A model generated the notes under the pieces. The model was not told the origin of the DNA and did no database searches. It worked only from the letters and a program-made list of their open reading frames with translations. A stretch of 64,000 nt of DNA, taken from positions 1 to 64,000 of the forward strand of contig MU405323.1 of NCBI GenBank assembly GCA_022836615.1, in the 5' to 3' direction. The DNA is from Annulohypoxylon bovei var. microspora. Its lineage: Eukaryota > Ascomycota > Sordariomycetes > Xylariales > Hypoxylaceae. Shown here piece by piece: positions 45,760 through 56,463 of this stretch. The stretch's first letter is position 1. Each line of letters begins with the position of its first letter. The position numbers and the translations under genes were made by a program.

Positions 45760-46884
45760 ATGGTGCTCGTGGGCTTGTCGCTAGTTTTGGCTTCTGTAGT
45801 CTACGCCACCATTTGGAAGCCGTCATTTATCCAAACTTTGTTGGCGATATGGCGAGGCGACCCGAGGATCCAGCAACCACCGACGACACGTCGTCTTACT
45901 CCGGCAGAGAGGAGAATAGGTGAGGAGGACCAGTCGACCGCGATGGGAACAAGAGAGGATGAATCGTCATCCTCACTAGCACTAGCACAAGCACAAGCAC
46001 CGGCATCCCAAACATCAGCCAACCAAGCAGCCATACCTCCTCCGCCTCTCCCGCCTAAGCTCGTAACGCCACAGACCAACGGAACAGTAACGAGCGAATC
46101 GCCACAGACAACACCCAAAGCAGCGCCTTCGATACATCTCGACGGAGACAGCATGCCCTCATTCTCGCTCTCGCCCTCTCCACCCGCCTCATCCGCTGCT
46201 ATCGCGCGCGCCACCGACGCCCAAACTGCACCCGCCGCCCTCCCTACCCTCTCCGCGCCCTCGCCCCCTCCGCAACCATCAGCGCCGGCTCTCACCACAC
46301 CCACGAGGACGGCCATGTTGCCGCCGCCCCGACCGCCTACTCTGAATAGCCTCAACAACGGCAATAGTAGCAGCGGCTCCCTCCTCGGCGTGCCGGCCCG
46401 CGGGCCCCTCCCGCCGCGGCAGCACCAGTACGACCGACAACCCGGCACGTCAACGCTCGCGCCGCCGCCCACGCACAGCAGCAAGCCCGCCAAGCCGTCG
46501 CGCAAGGTAATCCTCGAGCCCGGCCGCAGCCCGCTGGACTGGGCGCGGCTGGCCAACCACCCCTCCTCGGACCTGCGGAACCTGGGGCCGGGGGCGCCGT
46601 ACCTGCGCGTGCCGCCGAGCCTGCTGAAGCGGCAGACGGGGCGCAAGGGCAAGGACGCGTGGACGGCGCTGGGCGGCCGCGTTTACAACATCACGCCGTA
46701 CCTGCCCTTCCACCCGGGCGGCGAGCCCGAGCTGCTGCGCGTGGCCGGGCGCGACGGCTCGAAGCTGTTCGGCGAGATACACCCTTGGGTCAACTACGAG
46801 ACGATGCTGTCGAGCTGCATGATCGGGCTGCTGGTCGAGGAGCATGAGGCGAAGAGTACGGGCGAGATGGATGCTATGGATTAA
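45760..46884 (+). CDS. membrane-anchored cytochrome b5-domain protein (Irc21-like)
   Basis: A single exon of 374 aa. The N-terminal hydrophobic span (MVLVGLSLVLASVVYATIW) is followed by ~220 residues of Pro/Ser/Thr/Ala-rich linker. The C-terminal cytochrome b5 fold has WTALGGRVYNITPYLPFHPG with the first heme His and GRDGSKLFGEIHPWVNYE with the second. This arrangement resembles the b5 domain of yeast Irc21 and of cytochrome b5 reductase 4, without a reductase part. It is probably an ER-bound electron carrier. The gene is very GC-rich and carries a 283-codon antisense shadow frame. It converges on NBS1. Confidence 0.9.
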   Translation: MVLVGLSLVLASVVYATIWKPSFIQTLLAIWRGDPRIQQPPTTRRLTPAERRIGEEDQSTAMGTREDESSSSLALAQAQAPASQTSANQAAIPPPPLPPKLVTPQTNGTVTSESPQTTPKAAPSIHLDGDSMPSFSLSPSPPASSAAIARATDAQTAPAALPTLSAPSPPPQPSAPALTTPTRTAMLPPPRPPTLNSLNNGNSSSGSLLGVPARGPLPPRQHQYDRQPGTSTLAPPPTHSSKPAKPSRKVILEPGRSPLDWARLANHPSSDLRNLGPGAPYLRVPPSLLKRQTGRKGKDAWTALGGRVYNITPYLPFHPGGEPELLRVAGRDGSKLFGEIHPWVNYETMLSSCMIGLLVEEHEAKSTGEMDAMD

Positions 46885-47232
46885 GTGGCTGCGTACGTTG
46901 AACTTGGTGCTCTAATGTGTAAACTCTTAGGCTTCGAGAGGAGGGGGTTGGAGGGGGTTTAATAGTCGCGTAATGGCGGTGGGGGGGATATAGACATGTA
47001 CAGCATAGCATGGCGTCGATCAGGCATTTACTAGAACGGCGAGCGCTTGGGTAAGGGCTCATTTTCACAATCGGTCGGGGCATATAGTCAGGATGGACCC
47101 AGTAGTTTCATTATTTTCATGGTTTGCTCATGGCAAGACAAAGCCAGGAGCTAGGTATATAGATGAGATACCCACTCAGAAATCATGTCCTTCTCCGGAA
47201 GACACATACCATACACCGAGTTAATAAATCCA
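46885..47232. other. short convergent intergenic region
   Basis: 348 bp between the stop codons of the b5-domain gene and NBS1. No gene. Confidence 0.65.
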
Positions 47233-49883
47233 TCACCTTTTCCCAAACCTAAACCGTAGGCCGTCGTCGCTCTCGTCGTCACTCGCAGCGACGAATCCGA
47301 GCCGAGATCTCTTCGCCGGCTTCTCCTTGGCAGGGGGCGGGGCCGAACGCTTGGAAGTTCTCGAGAGCTGCGTTTTCTGAGACGTGCTCTGTGATGTTGT
47401 CCGGGTTGACTGCGAGCGGGACTGCGACGTTTGTTGCGAGGCTCTACTCGTCCGTGTCCCTGGTGGAGGGGCTATGACAACATCCTCTTCGTCATCCATA
47501 TCATGATCCTCTTGAACCTCTTGATTTTCTTCATCGCTACTATCAACTGCGGGGAGAATTTCAGTGGGCAGCTTCTGCTTTACTGGTGGTTCCTTAGCGC
47601 GCCCATTTGTGCTTCGCTGAACTTCCCTCCCACCCGTACTCTGGGTCTCGCTCTGCACTTGGCTCTGCTTCTTTCTCTTCCGCTGTTGGCTCTCGTCTTC
47701 TAGCCAATAATCGTCGCCAATGCCGAAGCCTTTTGTCTTGACTTCTTCGAGCGCCACTATGATTTTCTGCGGCGCTCGTCCTAGGACGGCTCCCCGTTGC
47801 CGAAACTTCTTGAAATTCTTTCGTCCATTCCATGCGGGATCCCAGCGGCCATCAGCTATATCCTGTTCTCGGGTGCGCACGGTCTGTATTTGTCGCACCT
47901 CCATCGGTTCCTCAATATGCAAGCGGCGGATCTCTGCCAAATCAAGGTCCTCTGGCACCGTAGCAAGTTCCTCTCTCTCGGCCTTTGCCCGAGCTTCAGC
48001 TTCTTCCCGGTGCTGTCGTGCCAGGTCGAGAATATCAATCTCTTTCTTAACCTTCGGGCTTTTAGCTTTGGGCGTTTGCGATTCTGTTACAGAAGCTATT
48101 GGTGTTGGTTGTCGAGGTATGGGATCCTCTCCGGCAGCGATACGACGGCGCTTGGCCTGCGCGGCTGTAGGCGCAAAAGCATCTATCATATCCTGGGATT
48201 CAGATGGTGCCGGGGCACGGCGTTTTCGCTGAGATTGTCTGCCAGTAGGGATAGCCTCCTCTGGCTCCTCCGGTGCAACATCTTGGGATACGAAAAGACC
48301 TTCTTGTGACGATTCCGCATTTGCTGCAGGGGGCGCCGAAGCAGCCGGAGCAGCATCTGGCAAGTCGTCATCTTCTAGATCCACGTCAAAACCCCTAAAA
48401 CGACTTTTAACGGGTCCTCTTGCCCGTCTTCGTGGCAAAGGTTTTTGAGGTTGGGCTGAAGGTCCATGCTCATCTATTTCCATGGCTTCTTGCGCAGTCG
48501 GAGGTTGTGATGTATGCGCCATTTCAGCCTGGAGAGGTCGTCGCAAACCACTGGAATCATTGTTGAGGATAGTATCGATGAACTCCTTTTGATCAATAAG
48601 TCGTTGGTCTAATCTCTGAGAGACTGATCGGTAAAAGTTGGTAAACCAGTCCTTAGGGGGGTCAGGAATCCATCTAACCACAACAACGCCTTTACCTTCG
48701 CTCCCGTCTTCGAACTCCCCCAGGCCTTTCTCCCCTGCAACTTCTTTAACATATCTAATGAAATCGTCGATATTCGTCTCTTCCTCGACGGCTTGGTTTA
48801 GCAATGCTTTACCTCCGCCGTTAGTTATGGGTCCTAATAGGTTATCGTATTGTTTCTCATTATAGAATACGAATGTATAACCAAGAAAAATCTCAACACG
48901 GTTGGGATTGGGAGCAAAGGCTTCCACTGGCCTTGGTACCGCTTCGTCGCCCGGCGGTGGGACGAACTGCATAGCATCTGGCCAATTTGCATCGAAGTCG
49001 CTCTCCAATGCGCTAGTAGCCACACCGTCGCCAGCATCTTCAGGTGTCGCAGCAGCGATGATAGTACCATAAAATTCGGAAGTAACAAGGTACCGGCCAT
49101 TAACAAGGGCTTGCAATGCCTTTGGCACATTTCTTTTTCTTGATACTACATGTGTGGTGGATTGGTCGTAGTCGGCAAGAAACTTGATATCAAGTTGCTC
49201 GAGGTCTTCCCGTAGTTTCGATAAGGGGTCGGCTTGGATTTCCTTGGCAGTGAAAGAGAAGCTCAAGACTACAGGAAACCAGGTGATGCTAACACGATTA
49301 ACCACGGTCAGTAATTGTATGAATAAATGCAGGCTGATGGAATAGAAATGCATACCGAAACTTAGATGTGAACGAGCCCATCTGAAGGACATTGACGCCC
49401 TGGGAAAGAATGCGCTTTTCACCCTTGACCTTTTCGTCGTTTATCCATGTTCCACCTTTAGAACCTAGGTCTTCAACGGTGACACGCGAGCGCTTCGAAA
49501 CAATTTCCTAACACATTTATTTAATCAAATGCATGAGTATTTATGTGTTTGAGATATCCTACCCCATCTCCTTTGGCTACTTCATCGACTTGGATGGTAA
49601 CGTGCTTGCGCGATACTCTCTCGGCCCCTGCTCCTTTGATAGCAAGCTGACCAGCTATCTTCTCATTAGTTATCGATGTCCTCGTGGAGATGACAGCAAC
49701 ATGGAGGAAATCGCATACGTTCAGCAACAGTTCGACCAAAGAGATATCGCTTTCCGGGTCGCAGCCAAAGCCGCTTACCTAGATAATAATAATCATGTCA
49801 GTACTCGATAGGAATAGATAAAGCAGCAAGATGCATGGGATCTTACCTTCAAGCGCTTCGCCTTCATTCTCCAAGAGCCACAT
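47233..49883 (-). CDS. NBS1: NBS1/Xrs2-type subunit of the MRN DNA-repair complex
   Basis: Five exons on the minus strand (49883-49847, 49778-49719, 49654-49563, 49507-49356, 49288-47233) give 798 aa. Exons 1-4 rebuild an FHA domain: MWLLENEGEALEG, GKRYLFGRTVAEP, RVSRKHVTIQVDEVAKGDG, VTVEDLGSKGGTWINDEKV. Tandem BRCT-like regions follow (ADYDQSTTHVVSRKRNVPKA; IPDPPKDWFTNFYRSVSQRL). In the C-terminal half is KNFKKFRQRG (about 604-613), the Mre11-binding motif (NFKKFKK in human). The end is acidic then FRF (DDESDDGLRFRFGKR), like the FxF/Y Tel1/ATM-binding motif. It acts in the nucleus in double-strand-break sensing. All four introns are needed to restore the FHA frame. Confidence 0.96.
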
Positions 49884-50887
49884 AGTTGACTCGATGCTAA
49901 GCTGTAGCAGTGGGCAAGCCTTCGATGTAGATTTAAAGTGGTTGCAGATAAAAGCCTAGACGAGTGCCTAGTGGGGTGGAGATGATGCAAGAAACGTGAG
50001 GTTCGAAGCGTGTCGAGAACGCGAAAGAAACTCGTTATCACGTGTAATAACTTAACTCGAGTATCTAGGTACCTTTTTAATGAACCTTTTGAATTCAACC
50101 TTAAAAGTCAACCTCAAAAGTCAACCTTCAAATTATGTAACCTCATTTTTATACATCCTATACTGTTACATTATTACGTATTAGTTATGTATTGTTAACC
50201 ATTGAATTATGTACCTAGAAGAAAAGGACATACTCCGCGAATTGTAACTGGCGATCATGGGAATACATGCATGTATCATGACCGATGCTTGCCCCTTTAA
50301 GGTTCCTACCTATTAGGTAGCGGCTTATTAAATCACCCCTGTACAGCCCTATACTGGCTTGACTAGCCCTAAAAGGAGTTATGCAGCGATATTATATTCC
50401 TACAAATGACAACCTTAAGTAATATCTATACCCTGAGCAGCCTCATGCTGCGTAGCATGTCAGCAGCTCAAATAATTGTCAAGATTTATTGAATTATTGA
50501 CGAATATCAATCATCCATCGATTCACTTTCAATGGCTTCTAGAAGACGTTTTACGGCAGTTTGCCTACCGAAGCAGCACCGGTATGACGTGAGCGGCGAT
50601 GGGATCCCGGTAGCCAGCTGAGAGTTATGGATAGAGGGCTGAATGCGAAGGGTAACATTATGAGGCTAAGTCCTGATGATCGAATTCGTATATAATTGCC
50701 TGGGGTTTCATTTTCTCCCAGCATGATCCGAGACCAAATCCCCAAGCGGTTATCCTTCAAATCCAAAGCCATCCTTCTCTTTCTAAGAACCTGCGGTTTT
50801 ACGGATACCATCACCGCCTAAGGACTCTTGTTTTCTTAATCGAAAACCTACGACTCTAACGCTATACGTCAAAAGTCAGCTTCCACT
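49884..50887. other. intergenic divergent promoter region
   Basis: 1 kb between the starts of NBS1 and the secreted protein at 50888. No gene seen; short CCTACC/TAGGTA steps near 50300. Confidence 0.6.
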
Positions 50888-52108
50888 ATGCGTAGGACTT
50901 TCAGCACATACGCCCTCGGGGCTATCCTTGGAGGTCTATTCTTCTCAGGTGCACACGCAGCAATGAAGATCAGCAGCTTCGATGGCAACGTCACAGATGA
51001 CGAGTTGAAATCTTTCAACGACTTCGTCACTACGCTGAAGCCTGGTACGGATAACAAGGGCAATGAGTGGGCCCAAGGCCACAGTGGTGAGCAGACGAAG
51101 GCAATGGGCCTAGTCTACCAAATAGCCGGAGAGAAGGAGACCCTCGACCAGATGCTCCGCTTCTGCGATGCCGTCTTGTCGGAGAGGAACGACCTAGCGA
51201 AGGCTCCAGTCGGCCAGCACAAGATCTGGACCGGAGGAATCGACCCTGTCTGGCCAAATGATGTCACCAAGACACCGATCGAGACCGGCGGAGAGCAAGG
51301 CGATCCAGTTGGGCACCTGGCTAGCTGTTCCTATCTTATCTTGAATACGAAGAACCTCTACAGCCAGAAGGTTGCTATCGGTGACCCTTACAAATATGGC
51401 GCTACCTACTTAGAGCGAGCCAAAACCTATCTCAAGGAAGCGGATGCCTCGATGAGCAATCACATCCTCAAGCGCCTACTGGACGTCTCGAACGGAAATA
51501 AGATGTACTTCGCTAAGGACTCACCTTACATGGGCGGAAACCCCGTCCCCTGGAACCAGCAGATGATGTTCAACTACGCGTTCATGAACCTCTGCAACGC
51601 GCACAGAATCCTTAACGACAACCCTACGTTGCTAGGGAAGTACAAGTCAATCATCGCCGCTAGCGTAGATTGGTTCTTCCACGGAGGCTCGCAAACAAAG
51701 AAAAGCAAGAAGGGCAGCTCTGTCTACGACTGGGGCTATACCATGCCGAAGACAAGCGGAGAGGACTCGAACCACGGTGCGCTCGACGTCGCCGGGTTTG
51801 CCCGTACTTACATCGACGGCAACTACGGAATCACTGCCGACCAGATGAAGACCTTCGCTAACATGTTCGTCGATGTTATGACTCTGGGAAGCAAGAAGTA
51901 TGCCGGGACTGTGGACGGCCAGTCTAAGACTGGTCACGCTTCATCTACCACCTCCGTCCGCAGCGGATATCTTTTCTTGGCCGAATTCCGACCGGACGCA
52001 TATGAGTCGATGATGTCCGCAGATTTTACGGTCGGTAAGACTACCCAGAGCACCGATGGGTTCTCCCGTTTCCTATGGGTGAAGCATCGGCGCGCGAGCG
52101 CGAAATAA
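50888..52108 (+). CDS. secreted protein, six-hairpin (alpha/alpha)6-like
   Basis: A single exon of 406 aa. The signal peptide is MRRTFSTYALGAILGGLFFS. The mature region has repeated helix-pair character (NEWAQGHSGEQTKAMGLVYQ, LASCSYLILNTKN, YLERAKTYLKEADAS, MMFNYAFMNLCNAHRIL) typical of six-hairpin glycosidase-like folds. Possible active-site segments are WTGGIDPVWPNDV and DWGYTMPKTSGEDSNHGA. I could not match it to a numbered GH or PL family (the GH76 double-Asp motif is absent), so enzyme activity on a polysaccharide is an inference from fold only. The extracellular location is well supported. Divergent from NBS1. Confidence 0.7.
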   Translation: MRRTFSTYALGAILGGLFFSGAHAAMKISSFDGNVTDDELKSFNDFVTTLKPGTDNKGNEWAQGHSGEQTKAMGLVYQIAGEKETLDQMLRFCDAVLSERNDLAKAPVGQHKIWTGGIDPVWPNDVTKTPIETGGEQGDPVGHLASCSYLILNTKNLYSQKVAIGDPYKYGATYLERAKTYLKEADASMSNHILKRLLDVSNGNKMYFAKDSPYMGGNPVPWNQQMMFNYAFMNLCNAHRILNDNPTLLGKYKSIIAASVDWFFHGGSQTKKSKKGSSVYDWGYTMPKTSGEDSNHGALDVAGFARTYIDGNYGITADQMKTFANMFVDVMTLGSKKYAGTVDGQSKTGHASSTTSVRSGYLFLAEFRPDAYESMMSADFTVGKTTQSTDGFSRFLWVKHRRASAK

Positions 52109-52613
52109 GTCGAGAATACCTAAAAGGAATACTATAGTCTACCCGGTTCGACTACTTCTCGTTGAATTTATCCAAAAGTCAAGAACGAATGTAAAATGTT
52201 ACCCATGGCTCGCATGTTCTTATATATAACTACCTATAACTACCTACCTATTTACCTACATATCTGAGTATCTAATTCACATTTCATACCCAATATACGA
52301 TGATCAGTATAAACTAAATTCATTTTCAAATTAACTTCTTCAAAGTATGTATGGTGGGTGAAATGATATGATTTATATATTTGATTGTTTTATTCGAGAC
52401 GACCTTTCATGACAAGTCCTAGAAGTTCGGGCAAGTCCTATATATAGTATGGGGTCACATCATGCGCCTCAATCAATCCTTCGGCATCATCCAGGCAAAC
52501 GCATATATAAAGACCTTCCCTATTACAACATAATATTAACTACCTAACATATTATCGCGAAATCATCCACCAAGGCCGTTTAATTCCATACCGTCAGGTT
52601 CAAGCTGGAAAGC
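52109..52613. other. intergenic, 505 bp
   Basis: Contains a CTACCTATAACTACCTACC-like run at 52230-52262. No gene seen. Confidence 0.6.
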
Positions 52614-53714
52614 ATGGTACCCAAGATTGACACTACGACTTCAACATGTCAACTCATTTTCGCGACCGTCTGCTTCTGGCCTGTTGTAGGGGCGTATTAC
52701 GGTCTTAAGTACACCTTTAAAGCCGCCGAAGCGACCGTAAGCACCGGCCTCGACGTATACACGCGCGTCCGGGTCAAGACCCGTCGTCTCCGCAAGTCAA
52801 AGCCGCTAGCCACCACATCTGCCGAAAAGGCACCGGCCTCTCCGATCAAGAGAACGGGCACGTCGTTCCTACACCTGCCTCCAGAGCTCCGCCTCCACAT
52901 CTACGCCCTCGCCTTCGGCAACCCGGCCATCGCGCAGGTGCAGACCCGGTCCGCGTTCTGGGGCCCGCGCCCCGAGACGTGGGGACCCGCGCAGGGCATC
53001 CGCGACGACGGGGACCCGCCGAGCGCCACCCTGCGCTGCACCGTCGCGCTCGGCGGCTCCGGGCTCAAGCAGCAGGTCGGCATCCCGCACCACGGCTGCG
53101 TGCACTACGGCGCCCTGTCGCAGATGCTGTGCGGCGACCAGCACCACTTCCGGCCCGGCTGGGTGCGCCCGGATCTGATGGTCTTCCACGCCGACCTGAT
53201 GCGCGCGTGCCGCGTGGTCTACGACGAGGTCCTCGACGTCCTGTACGCGCGAAACACCATCTCGCTGTTCGGCGCCGACATCGCGCGCTACTTCTGCCAC
53301 AACGCGAGCCCCGAGGGCTTGAAGAGGGTGCGCTGCGTCCACGTCGCCCACGTCCTGCCGTCGGACGGCTGGGACCGGGCGGCGCAGAGAAAGAACGTGG
53401 AGGACGCTATGCGCGGGCTGAGAGAGGCGCTGCCGGGCCTGAGACAGCTCGACGTCGAGGTCGTGCTGACGTGGGGCCAGCCGAAGAATCCGGTCCGGCT
53501 TTGGGAGTGGCTGAGGGACGACGTTCTCGCGCAGTTCCGCGGCCTGGATCGGTTCGTGCTGAAGCTGTCGGTGTACAGGCCTTTTACGCCGGTCCGGTAT
53601 GCGGGTTATGAGGGCTGGTTGCCGGAGTACGAGCCCCTGAGCTCGTGGGATGATGGCGAGTATCAGGCCCTCAAAGAAAGGGTGCTGTTGTTGGATGAGA
53701 CGGCTTCATCCTGA
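52614..53714 (+). CDS. DUF7730/F-box-like LPPELR protein
   Basis: A single exon of 366 aa. After an N-terminal hydrophobic segment (LIFATVCFWPVVGAYYGL, perhaps a membrane anchor) and a basic linker comes FLHLPPELRLHIYALAFG, the hallmark of the large fungal F-box-like/DUF7730 family. Then MRACRVVYDEVLDVLYARNT and ISLFGADIARYFCH follow. These proteins are abundant in Pezizomycotina with unknown roles. Codon use is strongly GC3 from about 52900 to 53600, giving several long shadow frames. Start at the only upstream ATG in frame. Confidence 0.87.
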   Translation: MVPKIDTTTSTCQLIFATVCFWPVVGAYYGLKYTFKAAEATVSTGLDVYTRVRVKTRRLRKSKPLATTSAEKAPASPIKRTGTSFLHLPPELRLHIYALAFGNPAIAQVQTRSAFWGPRPETWGPAQGIRDDGDPPSATLRCTVALGGSGLKQQVGIPHHGCVHYGALSQMLCGDQHHFRPGWVRPDLMVFHADLMRACRVVYDEVLDVLYARNTISLFGADIARYFCHNASPEGLKRVRCVHVAHVLPSDGWDRAAQRKNVEDAMRGLREALPGLRQLDVEVVLTWGQPKNPVRLWEWLRDDVLAQFRGLDRFVLKLSVYRPFTPVRYAGYEGWLPEYEPLSSWDDGEYQALKERVLLLDETASS

Positions 53715-54080
53715 GTTGGATAGTTATCTGGGCTTTCAGGTACTTCGTAGGCTTTTGACTAGGCACCTACCTACCTCCACAGAACACAGTTTCTTATGCA
53801 GGATAAAAATTTCAGTTTCATAGTCCTACACGGAGATTTCATGAAATAAATATGTACTCATTATAACGTAGTTCATAAGCGTATCGTGAAAACAACACAT
53901 AACCCATCTGCCCGGCTCGCCCGCAAAGAAGACATACCCCCCTTGTATTCGCCAGAGCTTTTCCAGACCTACCAAAGTATATTTCCATCAGCATGATATA
54001 TACACCATCGTTGTCGTCGTCGTCATCATCATTACGTTGTCTTTGAAGCATCACGACACCACCCACAATACTCGGCAACC
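53715..54080. other. convergent intergenic region
   Basis: 366 bp between stop codons, with a short GTC/ATC-type repeat at about 54008-54030. No gene. Confidence 0.6.
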
Positions 54081-54656
54081 TCAATACCCCCGCGAATACC
54101 TCCTCCCATCACTCGACCTCCTCACCTCCCTGCCATCGGCATAGTATGCCACGGGCGGGACACGGGGACTCCTACTCCGCGGGCGCCCGTCGTACGCCGG
54201 CCTCGTGACGCTCACGACGGACGTGCGCCTCGGGCTGTGGTGGTGGTGCGAGTGATGCGAGTGCGAGCGCGAGCGCCGGTGCCCGTGCACCTCGCGCGGG
54301 TACCGCGTGCCGCCGTAGTGGTGCGTGTGCGCGGGCTTCTCGTTGTCGGGCTCGAAGGTCTCGCCCCAGCCCCCCGGGTGGCGGAAGTTGATGCACGACC
54401 GGATGACCCACAGGATGAGCAGGAAGCCGACGATCGACCCGATCACGATCCCGGCGATGGCCCCGCCCGACAGGTTCGTCGTCCCGCTGGTGCCCGACGT
54501 CACGACTGTCGTGGTCGTGCCTTGCTGCCGCGCGGTGAGGACCCGGGTTATGGCGTCTGGGAGAGTCCGCGTGGGGGTGATGTGCTCGAGCTCGCGAGCT
54601 AGCATTTGGCCGATGGACGGGCCGTCGGAACTTAGGGTGGGTAAAATTGGAGGCAT
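54081..54656 (-). CDS. single-span membrane protein with His/Arg/Ser-rich tail
   Basis: A single exon of 191 aa on the minus strand. An N-terminal Thr/Ser-rich region without an obvious signal peptide leads to one strong transmembrane helix (GGAIAGIVIGSIVGFLLILW, about residues 64-84). The cytosolic tail is rich in His, Arg, Ser and Pro (SHSHHSHHHHSPRR, RPRSRSPR). The layout resembles fungal Mid2/Wsc-like single-span proteins, but no cysteine-rich ectodomain is present. The His-rich tail could bind metal. Function unknown. GC-rich, with shadow frames on both strands. Confidence 0.72.
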   Translation of the reverse strand: MPPILPTLSSDGPSIGQMLARELEHITPTRTLPDAITRVLTARQQGTTTTVVTSGTSGTTNLSGGAIAGIVIGSIVGFLLILWVIRSCINFRHPGGWGETFEPDNEKPAHTHHYGGTRYPREVHGHRRSRSHSHHSHHHHSPRRTSVVSVTRPAYDGRPRSRSPRVPPVAYYADGREVRRSSDGRRYSRGY

Positions 54657-55672
54657 GATAGATGGAGCTTCGTCTCTTGTAGTTTCTAGGGCTCAATGGC
54701 TTATACTAGAAACCTCAGGTAGTTCAACTGTAGTCTGTAGGTAACTACGCCGTATAGACTGGATTAGAGGCTGACTTAGAGTTTGACGGGTATGAGAACT
54801 AATGGGATTGGTAGGACATGAGTCGCGAGTAGGAGGGTGCGGCGAGTAGAAGTAATAGGGGACTCGCATCTCGATGTCTGCACAACGTGACGATAACATG
54901 GACGACGAACGATGACGCCATGGCTGCGGAAAAGTGTAACCAGACATGCTGGGTCTTTACCCGAGAAAGCTGGGATGCCATCCATTACCTTAAGGTGTGG
55001 CCCATCCCATCCCTGTTTCTCCTCTTCCAAGATGAAGTAGTATACTATTATATCTAGTGCTTATAAATGCGTCTAGGAGGTATTATGTAGGTAACATTTC
55101 TAGTTCTTGGAATTCTAGTTCTTGGAATTCTAGTTCTTGGAAGGGTGGTTGGTTCTTCCTTTTTCCTTGGCCTTTAGCGTCTACTCCGAAGAAAAGCTCC
55201 AGGGAACTTGGCACTGCTATTGGTTCTTCTATGCCCCTCACCGTGATGCGGCTCCAGCTCTCAACAAGTTACTATGATATAAACCTGAAATGAGATAGAG
55301 AGATGTCATTATACATACATAGTAGAGTGACACTGTGAGATGTTGAGTAACAGATATGATTATTGCAGGTTATACTCGATATCGTATGGGTTCAAGACTA
55401 GGTACATACCTAGGTAGGTAGGTATGATCTAACCTTGCATATCACATGTAGCAATCCGTCTACCGTTTACATACCTACCTAGGTAAGTAAGTATTCTTGG
55501 AAGTCTATAGACGATCGCAAAGATTCCATATAACCTAACAATTCTTAGCTTTTCATGTCCGGTCTCACCTCGGCGACACACACTTAGTGAACATGTTCTG
55601 TAGGCCACGAAATTCTTGAGTCTTGATATACCTACTGAGAGCAGCCTTCTAACTTTCTAGCTTTCTAGATTT
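54657..55672. other. intergenic, 1 kb
   Basis: No gene seen. It holds a 15-bp tandem repeat and several CCTAGGTAGG steps (55400-55490). Confidence 0.55.
55098..55142. repeat. 15-bp tandem repeat (TAGTTCTTGGAATTC)x3
   Basis: Nearly three head-to-tail copies in non-coding DNA. Confidence 0.9.
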
Positions 55673-56463
55673 CTAGTTATCGCGGCTGACAACTTGTTTG
55701 CTCATGATAACATAGTCGGGGATAAATTCCTTGCCATATCGTAGCTTTCTCGGCACAGGTGATATCTCATCCTCCTCAAACCCCGTTTTCTTATAGAAAG
55801 CAAGAGCCCGCTGATTGGATAAATAACAGGTAAGCATTACCTTCTCTATAGGTGGTGTGTTTACGGCGATGGTCTCAAGGAATCCCATGAGCGTCTTGCC
55901 TAAACCAGTCCTTTGAAACTTAAGTCAGTAATACAATAGCCAACATAAACTGATGATTGCCGTACCCTTGAAGCTCCGGTTTGAGGTGGATTTCGTAGCA
56001 GTATACAACAGGCTCTCCTTCTTCATAGGTGGGCATCAAAGAGGTGAAGCCGCGCATGCTTCCTACATCGTCCTTCACGATGATGTATCTCAGCTCGGGG
56101 GACTTCATCTCGACGAGCTTCTTGTTTGGCTTCCACCCAACCGTCGAAGCTTCGTAGTCGGCACGGCTAGTTTCTTCAACTAGCCTAAAGCAGGCTGAGA
56201 GATCCTCAGCACTCAGATTACTGGACTGGACAAGGCTGAGAGAAAACTTTGCTTCCGTCTTTGGGTTGACCCACTCGGTCCATGTTGAAGTACTGATTTC
56301 TAGGTCAGTGAACGCGTTACTAACTCTATCATCCCGAAAAGATAGGTACTTACCTAGGACACAAGTTCTCCTTAATAAAAGTGTCGTCTTCTTTTAGGTT
56401 TGCTCGTTCAATTGGGTTTGTAGCAGCTCGTCTGCGCTTCACGCTCTGCTTAGGATCCTTCAT
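55673..56463 (-). CDS. NAT4: N-alpha-acetyltransferase 40 (NatD/Nat4)
   Basis: Three exons on the minus strand (56463-56354, 56292-55966, 55910-55673) give 224 aa. A basic N-terminus (MKDPKQSVKRRRAATNPIER) is followed by the NatD core: YEASTVGWKPNKKLVEM, SPELRYIIVKDD, YEEGEPVVYCYEIHL and the acetyl-CoA loop LQGTGLGKTLMG, then LTCYLSNQRALAFYKKTGF. NatD acetylates the N-termini of histones H4 and H2A. Both introns use the acceptor that restores this frame; for each, an upstream AG 11-12 bp away was rejected. Divergent from the LYR gene with 470 bp between starts. Confidence 0.93.

Noticed and set aside
45801..46652. 283-codon antisense ORF over the cytochrome-b5-domain gene
   Set aside because: Arises from GC-rich codon bias; low-complexity Gly/Arg/Ala/Val composition, while the sense frame has the heme-binding motifs.
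52979..53611. 210-codon ORF within the DUF7730 gene
   Set aside because: Arg/Pro-rich alternate frame of GC3-biased DNA; the LPPELR frame is the real one.
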